This document shows, piece after piece, positions 28,868 to 38,153 of a DNA stretch of 64,000 nt; position 1 is the stretch's first letter, and every line of letters begins with the position of its first letter. The notes under the pieces are model-generated. The model had not been told where the DNA came from and made no database searches. It was given only the letters and a program-made list of their open reading frames with translations. Location: assembly GCF_947331465.1 (NCBI RefSeq), contig NZ_CAMZOK010000002.1:558001-622000 (forward strand). Reading direction: 5' to 3'. This stretch comes from Shimia sp. Alg240-R146. Its GTDB lineage: Bacteria > Pseudomonadota > Alphaproteobacteria > Rhodobacterales > Rhodobacteraceae. The position numbers and the translations under genes are program-made.

Positions 28868-31225
28868 ATGTTCCACCCTGCGACAATTCGAAATACGCGT
28901 GCCGGACTTTTGGGGGCGTTGTGCCTGTTGCTGGCCATTGGCGGCAACAGCGGGTCTTTTCGTGTCTCTGCAGATGTGGATCCTCTGAATGCGCCATATG
29001 AATTGGTGCCATTCTCTGGCGACGCGACACTGCGTGATTTCACAGCCGAGCATCTGAACGATCCGGACCTTTGGCCAACCGTGTTGCGGCTGAACGATTT
29101 GGCGTCGGTCGCGGATTTATCGCCCGGAACAGTATTGCAGTTACCGGTCGTGCAGGTGGCCTTGGCAGATGAGGCTTTGGCCATGTCACTTACGGCGATT
29201 CAGAAAGCCACAGCCGAGGGCGCGCGGCTGTTTGCGCCGCGCCAAATTGGCGACGCTATTTCGGATCGGGACACGGCGGTGACACGGCGCGGCGAAGGCG
29301 AATGGCGGCAAGTGGTAAATTTCGCAGGCTCCAGCACCGACCATGCAGTGGAGGCCTTTGAGATTGCAGTGGCACAGCGCGACCGCGCGGCGGAGGCGTT
29401 GATTACAGACATCCATGGCCGCGTAGAAGGCCGAGACCCGGCAGAGGCAGCTTGGTCTGATCGGGCGCTTGACGACATTTTGGTGGAATTTGAAAGAGTG
29501 CGCACGCTGACCAACTCCACCACACAAGTGACCTTTCGCGACCTAAGCCGGTTGCGGCTTAATCCGAACTCGAATGCTACGATTCAACGCATGCGGTCGG
29601 ACCCGCTAACGGGCAAAGAAGTCACCAAAGTCAGCCTGCAGAGCGGCGATTTTTATGCGCTGCTCAATCAGTTGTCTGATCAGGACAGCTTTGAAATCGA
29701 CGTGCCCGGCATTCAGACAACCACCGAAAGCGATGATTTCTGGATCAAGAAAGAGGACGACAGCGCTCTGTTTGTGAACTACGACACGGCGGCTCTGGAC
29801 ATCGAAAGCGGTACTGCAAAGGTGTCGCTCGGGCAGGACGAGGGTGTCGTGATCACCGATGGCGGTGTTACGGCGCGGGCGGAAGTTCTGGAGCGCACGG
29901 TGTTGTCAGCACCAGCCGACAAGTCCGAAGTCTTCGGACGTGCGGTTGATCTTAGCTGGCGGGCGTTTCCAGAGGCCAGCGGCTATTGGTTTGAGGTTGC
30001 GGGCGATCCGGGCTTCAACCAGATGATCACCACCGAATGGGGCGTTAAGGACACTGGATTTCGTGTCGAAGCCTTGATCCCTGGCGTACATTTCTGGCGT
30101 GTTGCGGCGCTGGATAAACTGGGTTTGCCCGGTAAATGGTCCGAAACCAGCGCCTTTGAGCTGCGCATTGACGAGACACCGCCGTTCTTGACCATCTTGG
30201 CACCGCAAGAAGCCACGCTAGTGGAAAGTGACGCGATCGAGGTCTTGGGAGCGGCCGAGGCCGGCGTGATGCTGACGCTCAATGGCGCACCTGTGAAGAT
30301 GTCAAGTGATGGCAGCTTTGTCATGCAAGCCCCTTTGAAGGTTGGAGAAAATCAATTGGTGCTTGTGGCGCTGGATGCCGCTGGCAACCGCTCCGAAAAG
30401 CGTAGGACGGTGACCTATGTCCGGCAGGAAGCTGTACAGATTGATTTGGACGCTGGTCTTGCGCGACAAGGAGATTTGCTGGTTAGCCGCACACCGGAGC
30501 TTACAGTTTTGGCCGCGACCTCGGCGCCGGCGGGATTGGACGCGGTGTTGCGCGATGACGTGGGCGCAGAGATCGGCCGCACACGCACAGGCGCCGGCGG
30601 TCGGCTCGCCATGTCGGTGCCGGTGGGACCACAACCACAAGGCTATCGCTTTGAAGTGGTGTCGTTGGCGGGTCGTTTGGTTGGCGAGTTGGCGTTCTCC
30701 GTGCAATTGGACACGCAAGCGCCAGAGATCGTTTTGGACGTGCCACCACCGCGCGCCACGTCAGAAGAAACGCTGGATTTGACTGGGGTTTTTGGCGACG
30801 CCGTGAGCTTGAAGCTCGACGGTCAAGCGCTTGAGATGTTTGATGATTTCTTTGCCACTCAAATTGCGTTGACGCCCGGGCGCAACGCTTTTGAGTTGAG
30901 AGCTGAAGACGCTGCAGGAAACGTCGGCGTTCTGGCTGTGGAAACGCTTCTGGATCTGGAACCGCCAGAAATCACGTCTGCGGACATGCAGCGGCCCAGC
31001 GGGGAATCGGGGCCGATTGAAATTGTGGTGACAGCAACAGATGAAGGCGGTCTGCGACAGGCCGCGCCTTATCTGGTGGAAGTTGGGGATGCGGAATTTG
31101 AAGGGTATTTGCGCTGTGACAGCCGCGCGGGTGTCTGTCGCGCAAGTTTGCCAGCCTCGCAAGGTGAGATGAGTTTGATCGAAGTGATCGTGCAGGATTA
31201 CGCGGGCAACGAGGCGTTCCGATGA
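28868..31225 (+). CDS. Exported LysM/FecR-domain protein with Ig-like repeats
   Basis: A 785-residue exported protein. A signal peptide or anchor covers about residues 8-36. Residues 40-98 look LysM-like (DLWPTVLRLNDLASVADLSPGTVLQLP); about 215-290 resemble a FecR domain (TQVTFRDLSRLRLNPNSNATIQRMR then VSLQSGDFYALL). Residues 345-440 are a fibronectin-like module (PEASGYWFEVAGDPGFN), and about 450-785 are Ig-like units ending in AAGN or YAGN turns. The ribosome-binding site AGGGGG is 5-6 bases before the ATG. It opens a three-gene operon with a PKD protein and an adenylate cyclase. Probable cell-wall or surface scaffold. Confidence 0.82.
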   Translation: MFHPATIRNTRAGLLGALCLLLAIGGNSGSFRVSADVDPLNAPYELVPFSGDATLRDFTAEHLNDPDLWPTVLRLNDLASVADLSPGTVLQLPVVQVALADEALAMSLTAIQKATAEGARLFAPRQIGDAISDRDTAVTRRGEGEWRQVVNFAGSSTDHAVEAFEIAVAQRDRAAEALITDIHGRVEGRDPAEAAWSDRALDDILVEFERVRTLTNSTTQVTFRDLSRLRLNPNSNATIQRMRSDPLTGKEVTKVSLQSGDFYALLNQLSDQDSFEIDVPGIQTTTESDDFWIKKEDDSALFVNYDTAALDIESGTAKVSLGQDEGVVITDGGVTARAEVLERTVLSAPADKSEVFGRAVDLSWRAFPEASGYWFEVAGDPGFNQMITTEWGVKDTGFRVEALIPGVHFWRVAALDKLGLPGKWSETSAFELRIDETPPFLTILAPQEATLVESDAIEVLGAAEAGVMLTLNGAPVKMSSDGSFVMQAPLKVGENQLVLVALDAAGNRSEKRRTVTYVRQEAVQIDLDAGLARQGDLLVSRTPELTVLAATSAPAGLDAVLRDDVGAEIGRTRTGAGGRLAMSVPVGPQPQGYRFEVVSLAGRLVGELAFSVQLDTQAPEIVLDVPPPRATSEETLDLTGVFGDAVSLKLDGQALEMFDDFFATQIALTPGRNAFELRAEDAAGNVGVLAVETLLDLEPPEITSADMQRPSGESGPIEIVVTATDEGGLRQAAPYLVEVGDAEFEGYLRCDSRAGVCRASLPASQGEMSLIEVIVQDYAGNEAFR

Positions 31226-31241
31226 GAGGGCTGAGGTGGGG

Positions 31242-34200
31242 ATGATTGGGATGATGCAACGCATGATGCGTATTTGGGTAGCTGTGGTTTTGGCGCTGAG
31301 CGGTGAGGCCGTCAGAGCGCAAGACACGGCTGCACCCGTGGATCAGGGTCTTTTGGTCGTCTACGGCGTTCTCGCGCCAACGCGTGAAGGCGATATTGAT
31401 CACCGCGAAACCATTTTATTTAGTGTTCCCCGTAATTTACGCGACCGAATTTATGTACGGATTTTTGATCCAGAGATGAACGGTGCGCATGATTTCAGCT
31501 ATGGGCGCTATGGCAACACAGAGACAATCTATCGGGTGTTTGGTGGCGACGGTGCTCGTACTGGCATTGAGATGCCGGTGCCGGTCTCAGACGGCGCGCG
31601 ACCACAAAAGGTAAAACGCGCCGCGCTTATGGCACCTCGGTCCGGAGACGTCCTGCGAGAGGCCACGTTTGTCGCTGACAAGAAAACCGATGGGCAATGG
31701 GTGTCGCTCGGATCGGTGCGGGCCCGCCAAGGTGAGATCATTGGCGACCGCGCTTGGTTTCGCCTCGAAGTCCTTGGGGCGGATGGGGACGACGGCAACG
31801 GGTTCAACGTGGATGTGAGTCTCGCGCGCGATGTGCATCGCCGACCCGACGGGCTTGTGATGGAAGCGTATCAGCCAACCATTCGTTGGCCTGGTGACGG
31901 TGTCGGCACAAGGGTTGAGCTGTTGAACCCCACAACCGGCCCCCTGACGGTGCAAAATTTTGACGGCGCGGCAGGCGATCTGCGTCTGAACCGTATGTAT
32001 TCTGACATGCGACTGCGGGCGTCAGGCCAGAACGTCTGGAGCTCGGAAGAAGTATCGCCTGGTGAGGATTTGCTTGCCATCACCTTGCGTGGCGGGTTTG
32101 AAACCCCCAATGATGTGACCCTGTCGGTGTTCGATCAAACAGGCACTGCTTTGCCAATCCTGATGCCACCCCGACAAGCCCCAGTGCCGGAACGCCCCGA
32201 CGCTTTGCCGCGCGCGCGGGAATTGGCGGACTGCCGGTCGGTGGCCTTTGATGGCAGCCATGACGGCGCGGATCCATTGCTGGCCTATATGTGGGACTAC
32301 GGCGATGGTGCAACCGGCGCGGAGCCGGTGAGCGCCTATGGCTACAGCACACCTGGCAAGTATGACGCGCGCCTGCGCGTTCTGTTGCCCGGTACGCGCG
32401 CAGCACGCGGGGCTGAGGCCACGGCACCCGTGCACATCCGCAAAGCACCGGTTGCAATGGCAGGTCAGGACATAACAGTGGCACCGGGCGATGTGGTGGC
32501 TTTTGACGGTGGCAGCTCAGTTCCCAGTGACAGCCCGATCACCCGCTATGTTTGGACCTTCGGTGATGGCGCCGCGGTTGAAGGCGCGGCTGCCGAACAC
32601 GTCTATGGTCAGGCGGGGGCTTATCGGTCGGTGTTGCGGGTGTCTGATGGCAGCAGTCATCCCTGCAACTTTGGCGTGGCAACGCGCTTGGTGACTGTGA
32701 ACGCAGCGCCAGTTGCCGAGGCGGGCACGGATCAAAGCACTATCGTGGGCCGTGCTGTGACGCTGGATGGCGCTGCCAGCTATGATGTGGACGGCACCAT
32801 TGGCGCCCACGTCTGGGAGATGGGCGACGGGACAACGCTCGACGGATCGCGGGTGACGCATGTCTATACCGAGCCCGGGGTATACACTGTGGCGCTTGCC
32901 GTGACCGACGACAGCGGGGTTGCCAATGCAACGGCTATGGATCGTTTGACCATTCGGGTGAACGCGCCACCGGTGCCGGTGATCGAAGGCCCGTCAGAGC
33001 CGGTTGCGGTGGGCGAAGCCGTTGTGCTTGATGGCAGCGGGTCGCGCGATGCGGATGGCGTGATCTTGAGCCATTTGTGGGATTTCGGCGATGGCTCGAT
33101 CGGCGAAGGTGAGATGGCCGAATACGCTTGGGCCAAACCAGGCGTTTACCGCGTGGTACTGGCAGTGACCGACAATTCCGGCACCACGTCGGCCACTCAA
33201 CAGGTGGCCTATGAGGTGATCGTCAATACGCGACCCGTGGCCGACGCCGGAGCGGATCAATTTGTGACAGCATCAGATGTGCAGTTTGACGGTGGCGGCT
33301 CTCGCGATATCGACGGGCAGATCGCGCAATACCTTTGGGACTTTGGCGATGGACGCACCGGACAGGGACCACGCCCTGTGCACAGCTTTGCACGGCCCGG
33401 CACTTATGATGTGGCTTTGACCGTGCAGGATGACAGCGGTGCGCCACAAAGCACCCATCGCGACACGATGAAAGTGGTGGTGAACGCCGCGCCAATTGCG
33501 GATGCCGGTCCTGCATTGACGGTGGCGCCGGGCGAAGAGTTTGTGCTGGATGCGGGGGCGTCACTTGATCCCGACGGTCGGGTGGTCGATTACGTCTGGT
33601 CGTTCACGGATGGCAGCTCCAAGACCGGCGTGCGCGCGGCGCACAGTTTTGATCAACCGGGACTGCATCGCGTGATGCTTGCCGTGACCGATGATTTTGC
33701 GGGCGGCGGCGCGGGTGACGAAAGCGAAGTGTTGATCACGGTCAACGATCAGCCTGTGGCTGTTGCAGGCCCCAATATTCGCGTGGCACCAGACGAAAGC
33801 GTGTCTTTTGACGCAACCGGATCCTTTGATCGCGACGGTCAATTGACGGGTTACAGTTGGGAATTTGACGATCTGCAATCCCCGCTTGAGGCCAGTGTTG
33901 TCGAACGCGCGTGGCCATCGGCCGGCGTGTTCAACGCCCGCCTTGTGGTGCGCGATGACAGCGGCGTTGCCAATGCGACAGCCCAAGACAGCGTTGTCAT
34001 TCAGGTCAACCACCGTCCCGAAGCCGAAGCAGGTCCTGTAATCGATACCGACCAGTTGCTCGTGACACTGGATGCGGGCGGCTCAAGCGACGCGGATGGG
34101 GACAACCTTGTCTATCAGTGGGACTTTGGCGACGGATCGCGTCCGATGTTTGGTCGTGAAGTGGCGCATGTGTTCCCAAGGGCCGGGCGCTTTCCTGTGA

Positions 34201-36119
34201 CGTTGCGGGTGGACGACGGTTCGGGCCTCAGCAATGCCAGCGATATTGACGCCACCACAGTGATCATCAACGCGGCACCTGTGGCACATGCCGGTGGCAA
34301 CCGTGATGTGTGTTCAGGCGAGTCGATCCTGTTTGATGCGTCTCAAAGTGCGGACGCGGATGGCGATCTGTTGCAGTACAACTGGAACTTTGGCGATGGT
34401 ACGTGGTCTGACATCATCAACCCGACCAAGACCTATGAAATGCCGGGCACCTATCCGGTGACATTGTCGGTGGCGGATGAAAGCGGTTCAAGCCGTGGCA
34501 GCGATCGCGACCGGATTGCGGTGATTGTGCAAGAAGGGCCTATTGCCAACGCGGGGCCTGATATGCGGGTGTGCGTCAATCAAGAAGTGCGCATGGATGG
34601 CAGCGGCTCCACCGATGCGGATGGATCGGTGAATGGCTATGAGTGGACCTTTGGCGATGGCAGCCGCGCAAGCGGCGCGTCGCCGGTCAAAAGTTTTGAA
34701 CGCGCTGGCACCTATTCCGTGACTTTGACCATAACGGGCGACGCGGTTGGTCAATGCAGCCCGCTGGACACAGACACCGTGACGGTCGAGGTGCTGCCTG
34801 CGCGCAGCCAAACGATTGTGGCCGTCGACCGCGCACCGGTCGGCGAGGCGGTCGCGTTTTCAGCCAAACTGGGCGAGGCCGCAGGAACCGGCGATCCAGT
34901 GGCGTTTGACTGGCAGTTTTCCGACGGTGCAAATGCGTCAGGACAAAACGCCAGCCATGTGTTTGATGCCCCGGGTGAATATCTGGTGACATTGACCACC
35001 AAACTTGAGGGCGGCACGCAGGACTGCGGGCAATTGGTCAGCCGCCACAAGATTGTTGTTAACGCAGCGCCCCAGCCCGCGATTGATGGACCCGAAAGCG
35101 TCGCAGTGGGCGCGTTGGTGTCGTTTGACGCTGGTGGGTCGCTCGATCAAGACGGGGTGATCACGCGCTACTTGTGGGACTTTGGCGACGGCAACACGTC
35201 GACTGGGGTTGCTGGACACCACCGCTATGAAAAGGCCGGCACCTATGCGTTGACCCTTGAGGTTGTCGACGATGCGGGCGTGGCCAATTCGGTCGCGGTG
35301 GCGGCGCGGCAGGTCACGGTCAATCCGGTGCCGATTGCCGGGTTGGATACGCCGCCCGCGCTCTGTGCGAACACTCCACGCAGCTGGCAAGTGACTGCGG
35401 CGGAGGGTGTCGCGGTCAACTGGGCGTTTGGCGACGGGCAGACCGACACCGGGGTCGCGGTGGAGCATGTCTTTGCCAAGCCGGGGCTTTATCCTGTGGC
35501 GGTGACCACAGATGACGGGCGCGGGTTGGCGAATTCGGTTTACCGCGAGGAGGTATACGCGCGCGTCAATGCGGTGCCGGAGGCTGATGCGGGGCCGGAT
35601 CGTGTGGTCTGTCCCGGTGAAGACGTGGTTTTCAGCGCCGGTGGGTATGATGCGGATGGCAAGATCACCAACCACATCTGGACATTCTCGGACGGTGTGG
35701 AACTGCGCGGAGCCGAAGTGACACGCAGCTTTGGCGTCACAGGCCCGGTTGATGTGACCCTGAGCGTTGTCGATGATAGTGGTGCAACCTGCAACACAGG
35801 TCAGGACATGGCGCGGGTTCTGGTTAACAGCGCGCCGGTTGTGGATGCCGGGGCGCACCAATCAACGCCAGTTGGTGCCGCACACGATGTGCTGCGGTTT
35901 GACGCCAGTGCTGCGCGTGATCCGGACGGGCAGGGGCTGTTGATCAATTGGGACTTTGGCGATGGCACCAGCCTGTCTGGTGCTGTGGCGCGGCACCGTT
36001 ATGCCAGTGCGGGGGACTATACGGTCACAGTAACCGCACGAGACAGCAGCGGGCTAAGCTGTGGTGTCAGCACAGACACGGCGCTGATCAAAGCCACCGC
36101 GCGTGAAGGCAGCAATTGA
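31242..36119 (+). CDS. Giant exported PKD-domain protein (15 PKD-like repeats)
   Basis: About 1,625 residues. Start chosen at ATG 31242 with GAGG 5 bases upstream; GTG 31236 and ATGs at 31251 or 31254 are alternatives. A signal peptide follows (MMRIWVAVVLALSGEAVRA). Roughly the first 330 residues form an unrecognised N-terminal domain. The rest is 15 PKD-like domains of 80-95 residues with the WDFGDG core, VxFDGSxSxDxDG start and PGxYxVxLxVxDDSG end; several are degenerate (for example EFDDLQSP). No membrane anchor or sorting signal is seen at the C-terminus. The stop overlaps the adenylate cyclase start by one base. Confidence 0.85.
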   Translation: MIGMMQRMMRIWVAVVLALSGEAVRAQDTAAPVDQGLLVVYGVLAPTREGDIDHRETILFSVPRNLRDRIYVRIFDPEMNGAHDFSYGRYGNTETIYRVFGGDGARTGIEMPVPVSDGARPQKVKRAALMAPRSGDVLREATFVADKKTDGQWVSLGSVRARQGEIIGDRAWFRLEVLGADGDDGNGFNVDVSLARDVHRRPDGLVMEAYQPTIRWPGDGVGTRVELLNPTTGPLTVQNFDGAAGDLRLNRMYSDMRLRASGQNVWSSEEVSPGEDLLAITLRGGFETPNDVTLSVFDQTGTALPILMPPRQAPVPERPDALPRARELADCRSVAFDGSHDGADPLLAYMWDYGDGATGAEPVSAYGYSTPGKYDARLRVLLPGTRAARGAEATAPVHIRKAPVAMAGQDITVAPGDVVAFDGGSSVPSDSPITRYVWTFGDGAAVEGAAAEHVYGQAGAYRSVLRVSDGSSHPCNFGVATRLVTVNAAPVAEAGTDQSTIVGRAVTLDGAASYDVDGTIGAHVWEMGDGTTLDGSRVTHVYTEPGVYTVALAVTDDSGVANATAMDRLTIRVNAPPVPVIEGPSEPVAVGEAVVLDGSGSRDADGVILSHLWDFGDGSIGEGEMAEYAWAKPGVYRVVLAVTDNSGTTSATQQVAYEVIVNTRPVADAGADQFVTASDVQFDGGGSRDIDGQIAQYLWDFGDGRTGQGPRPVHSFARPGTYDVALTVQDDSGAPQSTHRDTMKVVVNAAPIADAGPALTVAPGEEFVLDAGASLDPDGRVVDYVWSFTDGSSKTGVRAAHSFDQPGLHRVMLAVTDDFAGGGAGDESEVLITVNDQPVAVAGPNIRVAPDESVSFDATGSFDRDGQLTGYSWEFDDLQSPLEASVVERAWPSAGVFNARLVVRDDSGVANATAQDSVVIQVNHRPEAEAGPVIDTDQLLVTLDAGGSSDADGDNLVYQWDFGDGSRPMFGREVAHVFPRAGRFPVTLRVDDGSGLSNASDIDATTVIINAAPVAHAGGNRDVCSGESILFDASQSADADGDLLQYNWNFGDGTWSDIINPTKTYEMPGTYPVTLSVADESGSSRGSDRDRIAVIVQEGPIANAGPDMRVCVNQEVRMDGSGSTDADGSVNGYEWTFGDGSRASGASPVKSFERAGTYSVTLTITGDAVGQCSPLDTDTVTVEVLPARSQTIVAVDRAPVGEAVAFSAKLGEAAGTGDPVAFDWQFSDGANASGQNASHVFDAPGEYLVTLTTKLEGGTQDCGQLVSRHKIVVNAAPQPAIDGPESVAVGALVSFDAGGSLDQDGVITRYLWDFGDGNTSTGVAGHHRYEKAGTYALTLEVVDDAGVANSVAVAARQVTVNPVPIAGLDTPPALCANTPRSWQVTAAEGVAVNWAFGDGQTDTGVAVEHVFAKPGLYPVAVTTDDGRGLANSVYREEVYARVNAVPEADAGPDRVVCPGEDVVFSAGGYDADGKITNHIWTFSDGVELRGAEVTRSFGVTGPVDVTLSVVDDSGATCNTGQDMARVLVNSAPVVDAGAHQSTPVGAAHDVLRFDASAARDPDGQGLLINWDFGDGTSLSGAVARHRYASAGDYTVTVTARDSSGLSCGVSTDTALIKATAREGSN
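32229..36063 (+). repeat. Fifteen tandem PKD coding repeats
   Basis: Fifteen diverged units of about 240-285 bp. The nucleotide word for WDFGDG recurs near the middle of most units. Units differ enough at DNA level that they look old, unlike recent copy-number expansion. Two units (the eleventh and thirteenth) lack the DxDG signature. Confidence 0.8.
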
Positions 36120-37846
36120 TGCGTTTCCCGCTACCGCTCAAGTTCTTCCTGTTTGCAGCACTTGTGGCTGTGGTGCCTCTGGCGTTGGTGGGGGAAAACT
36201 TGGTGCGGATCGCACGCGATGAACTCAAAAGCGCCGTGAACGAAGACCTGACAGGGGTCGCCGCGCAGGTACGCAGCGAGTTTGACAGTATGTATCAAGG
36301 GCGTTGGCTTGCGCCTTTGATGGTGATCCGCTCCGGCGTGGACAATCCGGATCTGGATGTGGCGCAAAAGGTCTCGCTGCTGACGCAGGGCATGGAGCAA
36401 TTGGAAGGGGTCGTGGCGCTTCAGTTAAGCGTTGAAGGCTCTGATATTCCCATGGTGGTAAGCGATCAGACTTTTGGCGAAGCGCTTGCCGCAGAAGGGC
36501 TGGATCCGGTAACCACTCTGGCTGCGAGCCCGGAACTGATCGCCAACATCAAAGGCACTGGCCAATTTGGCCGCCCGCTGATCAGCCAGATACGGGAAAC
36601 CGGTGATTGGGTGGCAACATTGGCGCTGCCGATGGACAGCAAGATCGCGGGGCGGGATCTGACCTTGGCGGCGCGGATCAACCTTGGTGCTTTGCGGCGC
36701 ACAGTGTCGCGCCATCCGTTTAACCAACGTGGTGAGATCACCATCGTGGATCACGCTGGCCGCACGGCTTTGGTGGACGAGCCTGAGGTGATGAACCAAC
36801 GCGCAATTGTGGCCTCGGCCATGCCGCTGATTGTGGCGGGCGCGCGGGCCGATGCGCTTCAGACCTACACGCGGCCTGACGGCACAGCGATGCTGGGGGC
36901 TTATGCCTTTCCCGAATGGTTTCCCTGGGCTGTTATTACCGAGTTGAGTGAAGAAAGCGCCTATGCGGTGATCGCGGAAATGATGCGTCGCATTGTGATG
37001 GTCGGTGCGCTGGGCTTTGCCGCGGCGTCGGTTGCGGCGCTGATTTTCTCCAAGGGCCTGACCGGACCAATCCTGAAAATCGGGCGCGTGGCGGACGCGA
37101 TTGGCGAAGGGGATTACAGCGCGCGCGTGGACAAAGTCAAAAGCCGCGACGAGATCGGCGATCTGGCAGCGCGGGTGAACACCATGGCGGGCCAGCTTAG
37201 CGAACGGATGGAGTTGATGAAATTTGTCAGCCACGAAACCGTGTCCGCCATTCAGGCCCGTGACGGCGCAGGCATCCGGCGCGGCGGAGAGCGGCGTGAG
37301 GTGACAATGCTGTTCTCTGACATTCGCGGCTATACTGCGTTTTCGGAGACTGTGACACCGGAAGAAGTGATCGAGGTGCTGAACCGCTATTTCGAGATCC
37401 AGTCAGCCATTGTCGTGCGCCACGGCGGAGACATCGACAAATTTGTCGGCGATGAATTAATGGCAATGTTTGTGGGCGAGGACAAAGAAGACCGCGCCGT
37501 GCGCTGCGGTGTCGAAATCAAGGAAGCGCTGGCCGAGAGCTTTGGCGCCCAAACAGGCCGTGAATTGGCTGTGGGCATCGGCATTGCGTCTGGCGCGGTG
37601 GTGCTTGGCGCAATGGGCGCGCGGGAACGGATGGACTACACCGTGCTGGGCTCCACCGTGAACCTTGCTGCACGCCTGTGTTCCAAAGCAGGCCCATGGG
37701 AGGTGCTTGTAGATCGCGCCACAACGGATTTGGTGGATGAAGGCGTCGATTTGGACCCGCGTCCTGCGGTTGACCTCAAAGGTTATGCCGATCCGGTGCC
37801 AGTCTATCGCGCGTCATTCAGCGAAGAAGAAACACTGGCTGTCTGA
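36119..37846 (+). CDS. Membrane adenylate cyclase, class III, with periplasmic sensor and HAMP
   Basis: A 575-residue signalling enzyme making cAMP from ATP. Start: ATG 36119, sharing one base with the PKD gene stop. Transmembrane helices at about 9-26 and 290-312 flank a periplasmic sensor domain of about 260 residues (Cache-like). HAMP covers about 311-365. The cyclase domain has metal ligands Asp401 and Asp445, specificity Lys441 with Thr508 in the partner position, and transition-state Asn515 and Arg519. The Lys/Thr pair is that of class IIIb adenylate cyclases. As last gene of the FecR/PKD operon it may sense the state of that envelope structure. Confidence 0.92.
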   Translation: MRFPLPLKFFLFAALVAVVPLALVGENLVRIARDELKSAVNEDLTGVAAQVRSEFDSMYQGRWLAPLMVIRSGVDNPDLDVAQKVSLLTQGMEQLEGVVALQLSVEGSDIPMVVSDQTFGEALAAEGLDPVTTLAASPELIANIKGTGQFGRPLISQIRETGDWVATLALPMDSKIAGRDLTLAARINLGALRRTVSRHPFNQRGEITIVDHAGRTALVDEPEVMNQRAIVASAMPLIVAGARADALQTYTRPDGTAMLGAYAFPEWFPWAVITELSEESAYAVIAEMMRRIVMVGALGFAAASVAALIFSKGLTGPILKIGRVADAIGEGDYSARVDKVKSRDEIGDLAARVNTMAGQLSERMELMKFVSHETVSAIQARDGAGIRRGGERREVTMLFSDIRGYTAFSETVTPEEVIEVLNRYFEIQSAIVVRHGGDIDKFVGDELMAMFVGEDKEDRAVRCGVEIKEALAESFGAQTGRELAVGIGIASGAVVLGAMGARERMDYTVLGSTVNLAARLCSKAGPWEVLVDRATTDLVDEGVDLDPRPAVDLKGYADPVPVYRASFSEEETLAV

Positions 37847-37859
37847 GGTCGTCCGCGTG

Positions 37860-38153
37860 CTAGTCCAGCGCCACTTCCTGACGCAGCGCGCCGGTGATAC
37901 GGTCATAAATCAAGATGCGGTCATCATCGGTCACCAGTGCGTACCAGCCGTCACCGGTGGTCACAGCCTGTACGGCAACTCCGTCAGGCAAAGTGATCTC
38001 TTCGGGAAGGATTGGCCCGTCGTCACGGAAGCGCATGACAATCAGCGCGACCACGGTTACAAGCCCGACAATCATCACCGTCGTCAAGCCTGTGACCAGC
38101 AACCGCAAAAACCGCAGGTTGGCTGGCTCGATCGGGTCCGGAGCATCTGTCAT
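37860..38153 (-). CDS. DUF6476-like single-pass membrane protein
   Basis: A 97-residue protein with one transmembrane helix (about residues 20-41, LLVTGLTTVMIVGLVTVVALIVM) and a soluble C-terminus with DGWYALVTDDDRILIYDRITGAL, a beta-propeller-like strand pair. It resembles the DUF6476 family seen beside rluD and rpoH in this order; function unknown. Its ATG (CAT at 38151-38153) overlaps by two bases the ATG of the divergent pseudouridine synthase gene. Confidence 0.75.
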   Translation of the reverse strand: MTDAPDPIEPANLRFLRLLVTGLTTVMIVGLVTVVALIVMRFRDDGPILPEEITLPDGVAVQAVTTGDGWYALVTDDDRILIYDRITGALRQEVALD

